Shown here: piece by piece, positions 27,706 to 36,773 of the stretch | Layout of the letters: every line of letters begins with the position of its first letter | Position numbering within the stretch: position 1 is the stretch's first letter | DNA from: Bacteroidota bacterium | Lineage (GTDB): Bacteria > Bacteroidota > Bacteroidia > Cytophagales > Cyclobacteriaceae | Assembly (NCBI GenBank): GCA_023393375.1 | Contig: JAEWLI010000100.1 | Coordinates: 1-50,790, forward strand | Length of the DNA: 50,790 nucleotides | Direction of reading: 5' to 3' | The notes under the pieces: generated by a model | Seen by the model: only the letters and a program-made list of their open reading frames with translations | What the model was told of the DNA's origin: nothing | The model's database searches: none | Position numbers and translations under genes: made by a program

Positions 27706-28407
27706 ATGAAAAAGATCACCATGTATTTTTTGAGCATGTTCCTAATCTCATTGGTTTATGGACAAGAGCAACCTATTCAGGAAAGAGTTGAAGCGGCATT
27801 GGAACAATCATTTGCCACACAATCAAATCAAATTGAACCAATCATTACAGAATTGATGCAAGGGGAATCTGCCAATGAGTATTGGATTGCTTATGCTCAA
27901 TTTTATCAGAGTATTTACCATCTACATTCTGGTACTCAGGACAAAGCCAAAGCAATCCTCACTGATGCAATTGAACGGCTTGAGGGTATTAAGGACAAAA
28001 GTTCTGAAGAGCACGCTTTATTGGGTTATTGTTTGGGATATAGCATTTCCTTCGAACCCAACAGTGCCGTGCGGCTTTCAACTAAAGCGGTAGCGCAGTA
28101 TAATGCAGCTTTGAAGAAAAACAAAAACAACTTGCGTGCATACCTAGGACTAGGTGAAAGCGATTTCCACAAACCTACAGCATATGGTGGAGGTGAAAAA
28201 GTAGAAGAATATCTACTGAAAGCCATTTCTCTGCCCGATCAAATAGTAGATAATGGCCCTTCCTGGGGCAAAAATATGGCATATTATACGTTGGCAAGTT
28301 TTTACCTCAGGGAAGGCAAAACAGATGAAGCCAGGATGTATTGTATGCAGGGTTTGGAGAAATATCCGCACGATCACCAACTGAACCAGTTGAAACAGTC
28401 ATTTTAA
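27706..28407 (+). CDS. Exported TPR-type protein of unknown function
   Basis: 233 residues with a signal peptide (hydrophobic 5-17, ending VYGQ). The rest is helical with tetratricopeptide-like repeats (YNAALKKNKNNLRAYLGLGE around 130-150; YYTLASFYLREGKTDEARMY around 193-212). It opens a same-strand group with a TonB-dependent receptor 132 bp on and a LytS/LytTR pair, which suggests a periplasmic partner of that receptor or signalling system. No catalytic motif is seen. Confidence 0.75.
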   Translation: MKKITMYFLSMFLISLVYGQEQPIQERVEAALEQSFATQSNQIEPIITELMQGESANEYWIAYAQFYQSIYHLHSGTQDKAKAILTDAIERLEGIKDKSSEEHALLGYCLGYSISFEPNSAVRLSTKAVAQYNAALKKNKNNLRAYLGLGESDFHKPTAYGGGEKVEEYLLKAISLPDQIVDNGPSWGKNMAYYTLASFYLREGKTDEARMYCMQGLEKYPHDHQLNQLKQSF

Positions 28408-28539
28408 CCAATCAACCACCATTGTCAAGCATCAAACGTGATCCTGCTTTAAAAAGAGGTATTCGGGAAGAATGGTTTCAACTAACCAAATAACCCAAGA
28501 TTTCTGAATCAAACGAAGATAGAACAAAATAAAAATTAT

Positions 28540-30639
28540 ATGAAGTCCTTATTTTTTTTCATACTTTCAGTATGGTTGATATTTACAGCTCAGGCGCAGG
28601 TAAAGATATCCGGATCCGTAGTGGATGATGCTGGAGATCCGATACCTTACGCCACTGTTTATATTAATGAGACATTCGAGGGAGGCTCATCAGATGAAGA
28701 TGGGAGTTTTCATTTTAATAGTGATTCCAAAGGTTCTTTTATCCTGGTGGCCAGTGCGGTTGGGTTTGAAACGACAAAAAAACAAATCATATTAGACACA
28801 CAACCAGTCAATATTCAACTCAAATTAATGAACATGAGCAGGGTATTGGGTCCGGTAGTGATTTCAGCGGGAGCTTTTGAAGCCAGTGATAAGGCAAAAG
28901 CAGCCATATTGAAACCCATGGATATTGTAACCAATGCAGGTGCTCAGGCAGATATTTACAAAGCCATTCAAACCCTACCGGGTGTATCTCAGGTTGGGGA
29001 AGAAACAGGTTTATTTGTAAGAGGGGGCGAAGCTCATGAAACCAAAACCATCATAGATGGCGTGATGGTGGAAAAACCTTTTTACAGCGAAACTCCGGAT
29101 GTTGCCAGCCGCAGCAGGTTTGATCCTTTTATGTTTAAAGGCACTATTTTTTCAACTGGTGGATATTCTGCAGAATATGGTAGTGCGCTATCTTCGGTGC
29201 TGATCCTGGAAACCCAGGACATTCCAGAAAGTAGTGTATCGAGCATAGGGATTAATATGGTTGGCGCAAATTTATCTCATCAACAGGTATGGAATAATCA
29301 AACCACCTTAATTGGCGATGTTTCTTACCATAACCTTGGTTTGTTGTATCATTCTGTACCACATAATGTAGATATGGTGAAGAAACCAGAGGGATTTGGC
29401 ACGAATTGGGCATTTCGGCACAAAACCAAATCCGGCATGTTTAAAACGCTGGTACAATATCAGCAGGGAAAAATAAGCCTGCATACCACCAACTGGGAGG
29501 ATGAAAAAAAACCGCACCTGTTTTCAAATGACAATAATACGCTCTATTGGAATACACATTATACAGGTACACTTTCTGATAAATTGGGAATTTATGCCGG
29601 GTTTGGATATAATCAAAATGAGGACGAAATCTCTTTCGATTCCAATATAGTTGATGAAAAATCAAGAATGCTTCATGGAAAGGTGAATTTATTTTATGAC
29701 TTAAGCAATAAGGCTTCTTTAAAATCAGGATTGGAAACCTATGTAGACAGAGATGCCGTCAAAACAGATGATTATCAAGGCAAGCTGTCTGACCAGTATT
29801 CAGCAGTTTTCGCAGAATCGGACATAGAATTGGGTAAACGTATCGCGGTACGATTAGGATTAAGATCGGAATACTCTCACATGCTAGGTGAATTAAATAT
29901 AGCTCCCCGTACATCTATGGCTTACAAAACCGGGAAAGATAGTCAGATATCATTGGCTTATGGCCATTTTTATCAGAAACCTGAAGGTGATTATCTCTAT
30001 TATTCCACCGATTTAAATTATGAAATGTCCACTCATCTGATTGCCAATTATCAATGGATTACCAGTCAACGTTCATTCAGGATTGAGGTTTACGACAAGC
30101 GGTATCGAAGTCTGATTAAGGGTAAAGTGGAAGAACAACTGACTAATGATGGTGGTGGTTATAGCCGGGGAATTGACGTTTTTTGGAAAGATAAAAAGAC
30201 AATCAGAAATTTGGACTACTGGATATCCTATTCCTTTATTGATGCAGAACGGGATTATAAAGATTATCCTGTGGCAGCCACACCTGGTTTCGTCACCGAC
30301 CATACGCTGAATTTGGTTGCCAATTATTCCATGGAAGGAATTGGATTGAGACCAGGACTGACTTATACCTTTGCCAGTGGAAGAAGGTTTTTTAATCCGA
30401 ATAATGAGCAGTTTTTATCTGATCAGACAAAAGCCTACCATAACCTGAGTATGAACGTAAGTTATGTTACTGAACTTTTTGGTAAATTTACTGTCATATA
30501 TGGCTCATTAAGCAATCCATTTGGAATTGACCAGGTTTTTGGGTATCGATATTCACCAGACGGCTTGGATCGGAGACCCATTAAACCAACAGCTGACCGG
30601 TTCATTCTTTTTGGGATTTTTTGTAAATCTATAAAATGA
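28540..30639 (+). CDS. TonB-dependent receptor with CarboxypepD_reg-like domain
   Basis: 699 residues: signal peptide (ending AQAQ, about 1-20), CarboxypepD_reg-like domain (about 22-100, GSVVDDAGDPIPYATVYINE), plug (about 115-230, AIQTLPGVSQVGEETGLFVRG) and beta-barrel to the end (RFILFGIFCKSIK). Its stop overlaps the ATG of the LytS-type kinase by four bases, so translation is coupled. Receptor and two-component system in one transcript suggest a ligand-uptake/signal unit, like but not the same as FecA-type systems, because no anti-sigma factor is present. Confidence 0.92.
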   Translation: MKSLFFFILSVWLIFTAQAQVKISGSVVDDAGDPIPYATVYINETFEGGSSDEDGSFHFNSDSKGSFILVASAVGFETTKKQIILDTQPVNIQLKLMNMSRVLGPVVISAGAFEASDKAKAAILKPMDIVTNAGAQADIYKAIQTLPGVSQVGEETGLFVRGGEAHETKTIIDGVMVEKPFYSETPDVASRSRFDPFMFKGTIFSTGGYSAEYGSALSSVLILETQDIPESSVSSIGINMVGANLSHQQVWNNQTTLIGDVSYHNLGLLYHSVPHNVDMVKKPEGFGTNWAFRHKTKSGMFKTLVQYQQGKISLHTTNWEDEKKPHLFSNDNNTLYWNTHYTGTLSDKLGIYAGFGYNQNEDEISFDSNIVDEKSRMLHGKVNLFYDLSNKASLKSGLETYVDRDAVKTDDYQGKLSDQYSAVFAESDIELGKRIAVRLGLRSEYSHMLGELNIAPRTSMAYKTGKDSQISLAYGHFYQKPEGDYLYYSTDLNYEMSTHLIANYQWITSQRSFRIEVYDKRYRSLIKGKVEEQLTNDGGGYSRGIDVFWKDKKTIRNLDYWISYSFIDAERDYKDYPVAATPGFVTDHTLNLVANYSMEGIGLRPGLTYTFASGRRFFNPNNEQFLSDQTKAYHNLSMNVSYVTELFGKFTVIYGSLSNPFGIDQVFGYRYSPDGLDRRPIKPTADRFILFGIFCKSIK

Positions 30640-31658
30640 TGAAAAGAAAGGAAATCCGTGCTCATGCCATCTTCTGGCTAATTTATTTCATGCTCTGGGG
30701 AGCAAGGGACATGGTGTATCATCCAGATTTCCTTGGAAATACTTTAATGAATATAATATTTACGCTTCCTGTAGCACCTTATATATACTTAAACATCTAT
30801 TATTTGGTCCCAAAGTATTTATTTAAGAAAAGATTAAGTATTTACTTGCTGTGGCTAAGCATAGGTTTCATTCTTGTAACATGGATACGTTATCACATCT
30901 ACCAGTATATTTTTAGAGAAGTGTTGAAAGCTCCTGATGGTGCAGAAAAGTTTTATTCATGGGACGGGTATGTGATATTGGGTTCTGAAAACATCATTTT
31001 ACTCTTAATCACAATGGCATTGTTTCTGGTCAGAGAATGGTATGTCAAAGAAAAATATACACGGGATTTGGAACGAAAAAATATGGAAAGTGAATTGAAT
31101 ATGCTGAAAGCTCAGTTGCAACCTCACTTCCTTTTTAATATCCTGAACACCATATATTTTTTAATGGAAACCAATACCACCTTAGCCCGGGAAGTGATGA
31201 TCCGTTTTTCAGAATTACTCAGTCACCAACTTTACAATGCCAAAAAAAACAAAGTGACTTTGAAAGAAGAATTGATAAGTCTGGAGAATTTCCTGAAGAT
31301 TCAACAATTAAGGCAAGAAGATTTCCTGGACTTGAAGTACACATTTCCTGATGATACGAAAGGCCTTCTCATTGCACCTATGATATTGTTGACTTTTATC
31401 GAAAATGCTTTTAAGCACGGACAAAAAGAAGAAGGTTATTTTATTCATATTCAAATAGAATTGAATGGTAACATCATCGTCCTTCATGTCGTAAACTCCA
31501 ACTATAAAAGTGAAGAAGGTAAAAATGAAGGTATAGGACTGGAAAATGTAAAACGCCGCTTATCGCTAATTTACCCGGAAAGGCATAAGCTTGACATATC
31601 TAAAACAGATGAAACATTTACAGTAGATTTAACCATTACCCTGGAAGAAAATGAGTAA
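30636..31658 (+). CDS. LytS-type sensor histidine kinase
   Basis: 340 residues. Four predicted membrane helices (about 10-27, 35-60, 70-92, 110-130), a short coiled coil, then the His_kinase domain with LKAQLQPHFLFNILNTIYF (phospho-acceptor H about 168) and a HATPase domain with FIENAFKHG and GIGLENVKRRL. This is the LytS/YpdA-like class that pairs with LytTR regulators. It overlaps the receptor gene by 4 bp and the regulator gene by 8 bp. Confidence 0.93.
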   Translation: MMKRKEIRAHAIFWLIYFMLWGARDMVYHPDFLGNTLMNIIFTLPVAPYIYLNIYYLVPKYLFKKRLSIYLLWLSIGFILVTWIRYHIYQYIFREVLKAPDGAEKFYSWDGYVILGSENIILLLITMALFLVREWYVKEKYTRDLERKNMESELNMLKAQLQPHFLFNILNTIYFLMETNTTLAREVMIRFSELLSHQLYNAKKNKVTLKEELISLENFLKIQQLRQEDFLDLKYTFPDDTKGLLIAPMILLTFIENAFKHGQKEEGYFIHIQIELNGNIIVLHVVNSNYKSEEGKNEGIGLENVKRRLSLIYPERHKLDISKTDETFTVDLTITLEENE

Positions 31659-32370
31659 GCTGAATTGTGTAGTCGTAGATGATGAAAGAACAGCCCGAGA
31701 GGGTATATCAGGGTATGTTCGCCAAATTCCATATTTAACACTTGTGGGAGAATGTAAAGGTGCGATTGAGTTGGATGAGTTATTGTTAAAGACATCAGTT
31801 GATCTGGTGCTGCTTGATATTAATATGCCGGGATTAACAGGCATTGATTGGCTGAAACATACCCAAAAACCTCCTATGGTCATATTTACTACCGCTCATC
31901 GGGAATATGCGTTAGATGGCTTTGAACTTAATGTAGTGGATTACCTGTTAAAACCGATTTCATTTGCCAGGTTTTCCCAAGCTATCAAAAAAGCGTATCA
32001 ACTTTCGAAGGTAATTGTGCCTACGAATAAAGATTCAAGTGAAGAAAGATATATCTTTATCAAAGAAGACCATCAGACTATCAAGATTTTTTTGAGGGAC
32101 ATATTGTATTTTGAAGCAGCGGTAGATTACATTTTTATACATACCGAAAAGAATAGATACATGACTTTGTTCTCCATGAAACAGGTGGAACAAGAGTTGA
32201 CGGATCATGGTTTTTTGCGGATACACCGATCGTTTATCATCAATACCCGTCAGGTGAAAATGATAGATGGCAGGCAAGTAGTGATAGGACAGGCAAAATT
32301 ACCGATCAGCAGAAACCTTTTTCAGGAAGTGTATGATCAACTGGTGAGCAATAATTTGTGGAAGGAATAG
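31651..32370 (+). CDS. LytTR-family response regulator
   Basis: 239 residues: receiver domain (acidic D10/D11, phospho-acceptor D56 in LLDINMPG, T80/T81, K101 in LLKPIS) and a C-terminal LytTR DNA-binding domain (about 140-235; DILYFEAAVDYIFIHT, FLRIHRSFIIN). It is the output of the kinase encoded just before it. LytTR proteins bind paired direct repeats two helical turns apart; the matching repeat at 27604-27635 upstream of this operon makes autoregulation likely. Confidence 0.94.
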   Translation: MSKLNCVVVDDERTAREGISGYVRQIPYLTLVGECKGAIELDELLLKTSVDLVLLDINMPGLTGIDWLKHTQKPPMVIFTTAHREYALDGFELNVVDYLLKPISFARFSQAIKKAYQLSKVIVPTNKDSSEERYIFIKEDHQTIKIFLRDILYFEAAVDYIFIHTEKNRYMTLFSMKQVEQELTDHGFLRIHRSFIINTRQVKMIDGRQVVIGQAKLPISRNLFQEVYDQLVSNNLWKE

Positions 32371-32376
32371 GTCAAT

Positions 32377-32449
32377 AGTTTAGGGTTTGAAGGGGTTTAT
32401 TCAAAGTTTAAAGTTCAAAGTTTGAAATGGTTTGAGGTTTGAGGTTTAC
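32377..32449. repeat. Degenerate AAAGTTT/GGTTTGA simple tandem repeat
   Basis: Short units such as AAAGTTTAAAGTTC and GGTTTGAGGTTTGAGG follow the LytTR stop codon. Composition and unit length mirror the repeat at 26356-26438 on the opposite strand. Confidence 0.7.
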
Positions 32450-32549
32450 CCTTGCTCTTTAAATGAAATATCCTTCTAATGTGGGGTGAGGTTAAAAAGG
32501 TCAACTTAAAGGAAATCTTCTCATGTGCTGACTGGAGACTAAACGATAG

Positions 32550-32587
32550 AAAAAGAGGCAAGTGATTTACATCTCTTACCTCTTTTT
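32550..32587. terminator. Bidirectional terminator between the LytTR operon and the chemoreceptor gene
   Basis: AAAAAGAGG (32550-32558) pairs with CCTCTTTTT (32579-32587), extended inward by AAG/CTT after one mismatch. T runs exist on both strands, so it can end both convergent transcripts. Confidence 0.8.
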
Positions 32588-32607
32588 ACCGTAGCCTCTT
32601 TTAGACG

Positions 32608-33630
32608 TTAATATTGTTCAAAATCATGATCAGAGATATCAAAGTTAACACCTGTATTAGCTACTGATTTAGAGTGGTTCCCTATATTGATATTTGACAA
32701 TTTAACTTTTTGTCTTCCTTTTTTTCCTGTTGAATAAATATGCTCACCGGTATTGAAATAGGCTATAATCTCCATTAATTGTTCGGCTTGGGAGGCCAGC
32801 TCTTCAGCACTTGTTGCCATCTCCTCAGATGATGCCGCTGTTTGCTGTGTCACAGAATTAAGTTGTTGGATGGCACTATTTACCTGTTCGGCACCAGAAT
32901 TCTGTTCCATACTTGCTGCACTTATTTCCTGCACCAAAAGAGCTGTCTTCTGAATATTTGGCACTATTTCTTCAAGAAGTTTTCCGGATCTTTCTGCCAC
33001 TGCTACGCTCGACTTGGACACATGGTCGATTTCAGTCGCCGCTGTTTGGCTTCTTTCTGCCAGTTTACGAACCTCAGCAGCCACTACGGCAAATCCCTTT
33101 CCATATTCTCCGGCTCTTGCTGCTTCTACGGCTGCATTTAATGCTAAAATATTGGTTTGTCTTGCAATCTCTCCAATGATAGAGATCTTATCAGCAATTT
33201 CTTTCATCGATACAACGGTCTGATGCACCGCTCTACTGCCTTCCATTACATCCTCAGCAGCTTTAAGAGCGATCCTCTCCGTTTCCTGCGCATTATCTGT
33301 ATTTTGTTGGATATTGGCCGCCATTTGTTCCATGCTTGAAGAAATTTCCTCTGCTGATGAAGCTTGTTCTGCCGCTCCTTGCGACATTTGCTGAGACGAG
33401 GAACTCATTTGTTGACTAGCTGAATCTATATTACTTGAGGATGTACTTATCGAGCTGATCACCTCCTTCAATTTATTTATCATAGCTTTTAGGAATTCAA
33501 GCATTTCACCTATTTCATCTTTATTAGCGTAATCTACTTTTACTGTTAAATCCCCTTCTGACACTGATTTTATGGCATTTTTAGCAGATGTTATGGCGTT
33601 GGTAATATTAGAAATGATCCAGTCATGCAT
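32608..33630 (-). CDS. Methyl-accepting chemotaxis protein, HAMP plus signalling domain only (N-terminal sensor missing)
   Basis: 340 residues from the ATG at 33630; a TTG at 33642 would add four. The N-terminus begins directly inside a HAMP-like segment (SVSEGDLTVKVDYANKDEIG, about 21-40), followed by a Ser/Gln-rich coiled coil and the MA signalling domain with the hairpin tip IARQTNILALNAAVEAARAG and GKGFAVVAAEVRKLAERSQ. Classical receptors carry a membrane-bound sensor before HAMP; here it is absent, and the next gene starts at the same base on the other strand. It is either a 5'-truncated remnant or a cytoplasmic receptor that joins mixed arrays. No che genes are near. Confidence 0.85.
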   Translation of the reverse strand: MHDWIISNITNAITSAKNAIKSVSEGDLTVKVDYANKDEIGEMLEFLKAMINKLKEVISSISTSSSNIDSASQQMSSSSQQMSQGAAEQASSAEEISSSMEQMAANIQQNTDNAQETERIALKAAEDVMEGSRAVHQTVVSMKEIADKISIIGEIARQTNILALNAAVEAARAGEYGKGFAVVAAEVRKLAERSQTAATEIDHVSKSSVAVAERSGKLLEEIVPNIQKTALLVQEISAASMEQNSGAEQVNSAIQQLNSVTQQTAASSEEMATSAEELASQAEQLMEIIAYFNTGEHIYSTGKKGRQKVKLSNINIGNHSKSVANTGVNFDISDHDFEQY

Positions 33631-33992
33631 TGGTCTGTTCAAATTGTAATCTTGACAAAGAGATTGAAGGATTAACTTCTGATATAGAATCTGAAATTAA
33701 AATTTGGAACGAAAAATACATTAAAGTTTATAGGATCTGGCTTGAAAATAATAATGAGATAAGTGATCTTTTTAACAAGGAAAGTAACTTAAATAAAACC
33801 GGAATCAAAATTATAAAAAAACTAAACTCGTTGACCACTACTTATTATTGGTGGCATATAAATGAAGGAGAACAATTTCATGAATGTCCATATTGTAAAA
33901 GTAGCTTGACCCTTTTAGAAAATAATTATTCAAGTTTCCATAAGGTTTGCAATAATTGTAAGATCTTGATCAATGATACACTATACCGATAA
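33630..33992 (+). CDS. Zinc-ribbon-like hypothetical protein, probably 5'-truncated
   Basis: 120 residues if read from the TTG at 33630; no ATG exists between the upstream stop (33615) and well inside the gene. Three CxxC pairs are visible: CSNC at the very N-terminus, CPYC around 88-91 and CNNC around 108-111, consistent with zinc binding. The middle is charged and helical with TTTYYWWHINEGE. Having a CxxC as residues 3-6 and starting exactly where the opposite chemoreceptor gene starts suggests that both genes were cut at one rearrangement point. The product may not be expressed. Confidence 0.5.
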   Translation: MVCSNCNLDKEIEGLTSDIESEIKIWNEKYIKVYRIWLENNNEISDLFNKESNLNKTGIKIIKKLNSLTTTYYWWHINEGEQFHECPYCKSSLTLLENNYSSFHKVCNNCKILINDTLYR

Positions 33993-34040
33993 TATTTATA
34001 ATGATTTTGTAAATCTTATTGTGAAAAATTATCATAAATA

Positions 34041-35306
34041 TTGAAAAAGTTAATCATATTTTATACCCTGCTCACAATTCTATTAATATGGGGTTGTTAT
34101 AAAATAAAGGATGATTATTATTACCTTCCTTATCCCAACGCTGTAGAATTTGTTTCAGTGTTTGTCATCGTGCTGTTTTCATTATTTTTATTGATATTTA
34201 ACAGAAATCGAAAGGCAATATTGATATTAGGTTTTTCTTCCATAATTATTTTATTTGCCACTGTTAATGTTATGAATTACCTCTTCGAATGGCATCCATT
34301 AAATTTATCATTGCCATTTACAAAATCCCAATCATTTGAGGTTGATTTTGAACCTTATCAATGGAAAAAAATAAAACCTGAAATTGCCGGATACAATAAC
34401 CATGAAATTGAAGAATACCTTCAGGAAATCGATAATTGGAAGAGACTGAGAGGGCTTGTGGTAATCAAGGATGATAATTTAATGATTGAAGGATATTTCA
34501 ATGGCGCAACAAAGTATAGTGCGTTCAATATTCATTCCATCACCAAAAGCATTACTTCCACCCTGATAGGAATTGCCATTAAAAAGGGTAGCTTAAAAAC
34601 AGAGAATGAGTTGGTACTGCCTTTTTTTAATGATTTTGAAACACAAAAAGACAGTAGTAAACTTAAAATTGTCCATTTACTGACCATGCAAGGTGGATTT
34701 AAAGGATGGGATGGCCCTCAAGGAGTTGATGAAGTGTTATCTGAGGGTTATGATGAAGATAAAATAGGTAACCATTTTAAATATTATACTGGTTCCCAAA
34801 TGCTTCTATCAGCAATCCTCACAAAAGCGACAAATACGCCGACTAAAGATTTTGCAAATAAAGAACTGTTTCAACCATTGGGGATTATGTGTGGGTTCTG
34901 GCGAAAAGTTGATGGATATTATGCTGGAGGGGATGAAACCTATTTTACAGCAAGGGACTTAGCCAGAATAGGCCAGCTTTATTTAAACAAAGGCAATGTG
35001 AACAGCCAGCAATTGGTTGACTCCAGCTGGGTTGAAAAAAGTTTTACCCATCACACAACTAAAAGCCAAGCATTTAGAGAACTGGGTTGCTATAAAGAAT
35101 CAGGATATGGCTTTTGTTGGTGGCTTCTAAATTATGAAAACAAGATTATTTATACAGCAAGAGGGAAAGGGGGCCAGTATATCTTATTATTACCTGAGGA
35201 AAATATTGTTATAGTGATATTGCAAGAATGGAACCTTCAGAAGGATTTTAAAACGGAAAATGGATATTTGTGTAAACTGCTTTCCATACTCTCAAATAAA
35301 AATTAA
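34041..35306 (+). CDS. Membrane-anchored serine hydrolase of the beta-lactamase (class C/PBP-like) family
   Basis: 421 residues from a TTG start at 34041; a stop lies two codons upstream and no ATG fits. Three membrane helices (about 3-19, 37-55, 59-78) precede an extracytoplasmic beta-lactamase domain. SxxK motif S166-ITK-K169 in HSITKSITS, a tyrosine motif in KYYTGSQM, and a C-terminal GKGGQYI in place of KTG/HxG. This family includes esterases and peptidases as well as beta-lactamases, so resistance cannot be claimed. It opens the small accessory region up to about 38.6 kb. Confidence 0.82.
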   Translation: MKKLIIFYTLLTILLIWGCYKIKDDYYYLPYPNAVEFVSVFVIVLFSLFLLIFNRNRKAILILGFSSIIILFATVNVMNYLFEWHPLNLSLPFTKSQSFEVDFEPYQWKKIKPEIAGYNNHEIEEYLQEIDNWKRLRGLVVIKDDNLMIEGYFNGATKYSAFNIHSITKSITSTLIGIAIKKGSLKTENELVLPFFNDFETQKDSSKLKIVHLLTMQGGFKGWDGPQGVDEVLSEGYDEDKIGNHFKYYTGSQMLLSAILTKATNTPTKDFANKELFQPLGIMCGFWRKVDGYYAGGDETYFTARDLARIGQLYLNKGNVNSQQLVDSSWVEKSFTHHTTKSQAFRELGCYKESGYGFCWWLLNYENKIIYTARGKGGQYILLLPEENIVIVILQEWNLQKDFKTENGYLCKLLSILSNKN

Positions 35307-35478
35307 CTACTTTCACCTTAAATTATTTTCAATTGTATCAAGTTTCATCAATGATATCCAGTATAGTGGATGTCTTGAACCTTTTAAAATGATGATCCGT
35401 CCTTTTCCCTCACAGCAATATCCAACTAAAGTCAATAATTTTCCGTTAGCAACTTAGTATAAAACAATTCAAAAATCT

Positions 35479-35622
35479 ATGGAGTTTTTATTTGGTTTTT
35501 TATATGACGTATATGGAATAAAAACCATTCGCAAACAAAAGAATTTTTCCACTAAACTGCTTATGGCCTTGGGGTTTCCCATAGTGGGTTTTCTGCTCTT
35601 TATTATTTTGTACGCAATCTAA
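35479..35622 (+). CDS. Small membrane protein, 47 residues, unknown
   Basis: ATG at 35479 to TAA at 35620. The N-terminal part is amphipathic and basic (YGIKTIRKQKNFSTK), and the C-terminal half is one hydrophobic helix (LLMALGFPIVGFLLFIILYA). No family recognised. It lies between the serine hydrolase and the GPP34-like gene on the same strand; spacing permits separate transcription. Confidence 0.5.
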   Translation: MEFLFGFLYDVYGIKTIRKQKNFSTKLLMALGFPIVGFLLFIILYAI

Positions 35623-35728
35623 AATATTTACCTATATCAACCACTAATCAGGTAGATGAACCATTCAATGTGGTTGAATTAGGATATATTTCTCAAAGTA
35701 TTACTTTTGTCTCAAAAGATTACTGAAT

Positions 35729-36403
35729 ATGATTCAAAATACTGCCGAGAAGTTTTTGTTGTTGATCCATCACCCAACTAAAGCCCGCTTCATTGTTTCA
35801 GACCAAATAAAAAGTGCAGGTTTGATCGGTGCTATATTATTGGATTTAGTAAACGACGGGCATTTAGAAATTGAAAATGGCCAGCTGATCGTAAAATCAA
35901 TTGGTTCGGATTTATCAACACCTCACAAAATGATCCTTGAGCAAATTAAAAAATCATCAAGGATCCGAAAAATCAAACCATGGGTTTCCAAATTAACCCG
36001 AAGATCCAGAACCTATCAAAAAGAGGTTTTGTTGGGACTTGAGAGCAAAGGGATAATAACGATAGCGCATAAGAGTTTTTTGGGTATTAAATATTACAAC
36101 ACTCGTTTGATCAATACCTCGATTAGAGAAAAAACCATTCAGGAGGTTCGTGACAATATATTTAATGATGATAAAATCAATAAAGAAAACGCTTTGATTC
36201 TTGGATTAATCGATGCCTGTAACCTACAAAAAATAATATGCCCAGATAAAAAGGAGCTGAAACTTTGTAAAAAGAAGTTGAAAGAAATTATGAAATCTGA
36301 TTTAATTTCTCAAGGAGTGGATAAAGTAATCAAGGATATGCAAGCTGCGGTCATTGGTGCAATAGTGGCATCTACTGTTGTGGTGAATGCAGGTTCGCGA
36401 TGA
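35729..36403 (+). CDS. GPP34 (GOLPH3/Vps74-like) family protein
   Basis: 224 residues with the family outline: N-terminal AEKFLLLIHHPTK, hydrophobic beta-loop helix GLIGAILLDLVNDGHLEIENG, the middle SRTYQKEVLLGLESKGII and C-terminal ALILGLIDACNLQKII. In eukaryotes GPP34 proteins bind phosphatidylinositol-4-phosphate and sort Golgi enzymes; bacterial members are peripheral membrane proteins of unclear job. A C-terminal segment AAVIGAIVASTVVVNAG is hydrophobic and may insert in the membrane. Its end overlaps a possible start of the next gene. Assignment is by pattern, without a profile search. Confidence 0.7.
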   Translation: MIQNTAEKFLLLIHHPTKARFIVSDQIKSAGLIGAILLDLVNDGHLEIENGQLIVKSIGSDLSTPHKMILEQIKKSSRIRKIKPWVSKLTRRSRTYQKEVLLGLESKGIITIAHKSFLGIKYYNTRLINTSIREKTIQEVRDNIFNDDKINKENALILGLIDACNLQKIICPDKKELKLCKKKLKEIMKSDLISQGVDKVIKDMQAAVIGAIVASTVVVNAGSR

Positions 36404-36449
36404 CAATATAATTATTGTTAAAAAAGGATGGAAACGCTATTCAGCCGGG

Positions 36450-36773
36450 ATGATAAATATAGAAATAATCTATTTATTTATAGCCATAACGATTTGGGTT
36501 GCGGGCTATTTTCATAATGGACGGTTTATCAGACCTAAATGGAAAATTCCAGGAAAATTTATATTTTATGTGGGAGTTTCTTTTGCTTTAGTATATTGGT
36601 TAGGGCATTGGGGGTTGATTTTTATATTAGGACATCCAATTATAGGATTGATTTTTCACATAAAGGTCTGCAAGGAAAATAATATAGATTGTGTGACTTG
36701 TGAACCGAGGGAAAAATATATTGAATTACAGGAAAAATGGGCAAAAGGAGACTTTCAACAAAAGAATAAATAG
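36450..36773 (+). CDS. Small membrane protein of unknown function
   Basis: 107 residues from the ATG at 36450, where the first membrane helix starts (MINIEIIYLFIAITIWVAG). An earlier ATG at 36387 inside the GPP34-like gene would add 21 polar residues. A second and third hydrophobic stretch (FIFYVGVSFALVYWLGHW and LIFILGHPIIGLIFHI) follow. A CVTC motif and a charged tail end the protein. No family recognised. Close linkage to the GPP34-like gene suggests co-expression. Confidence 0.55.
   Translation: MINIEIIYLFIAITIWVAGYFHNGRFIRPKWKIPGKFIFYVGVSFALVYWLGHWGLIFILGHPIIGLIFHIKVCKENNIDCVTCEPREKYIELQEKWAKGDFQQKNK

Noticed and set aside
27401..27709. Two short ORFs in the intergenic region before the TPR gene
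   Set aside because: They overlap the palindrome and the direct repeat and lack coding character.
35260..35457. 65-codon ORF overlapping the end of the serine hydrolase gene
   Set aside because: Out-of-frame overlap, no motif; the downstream 47-codon ORF at 35479 has a better coding look.
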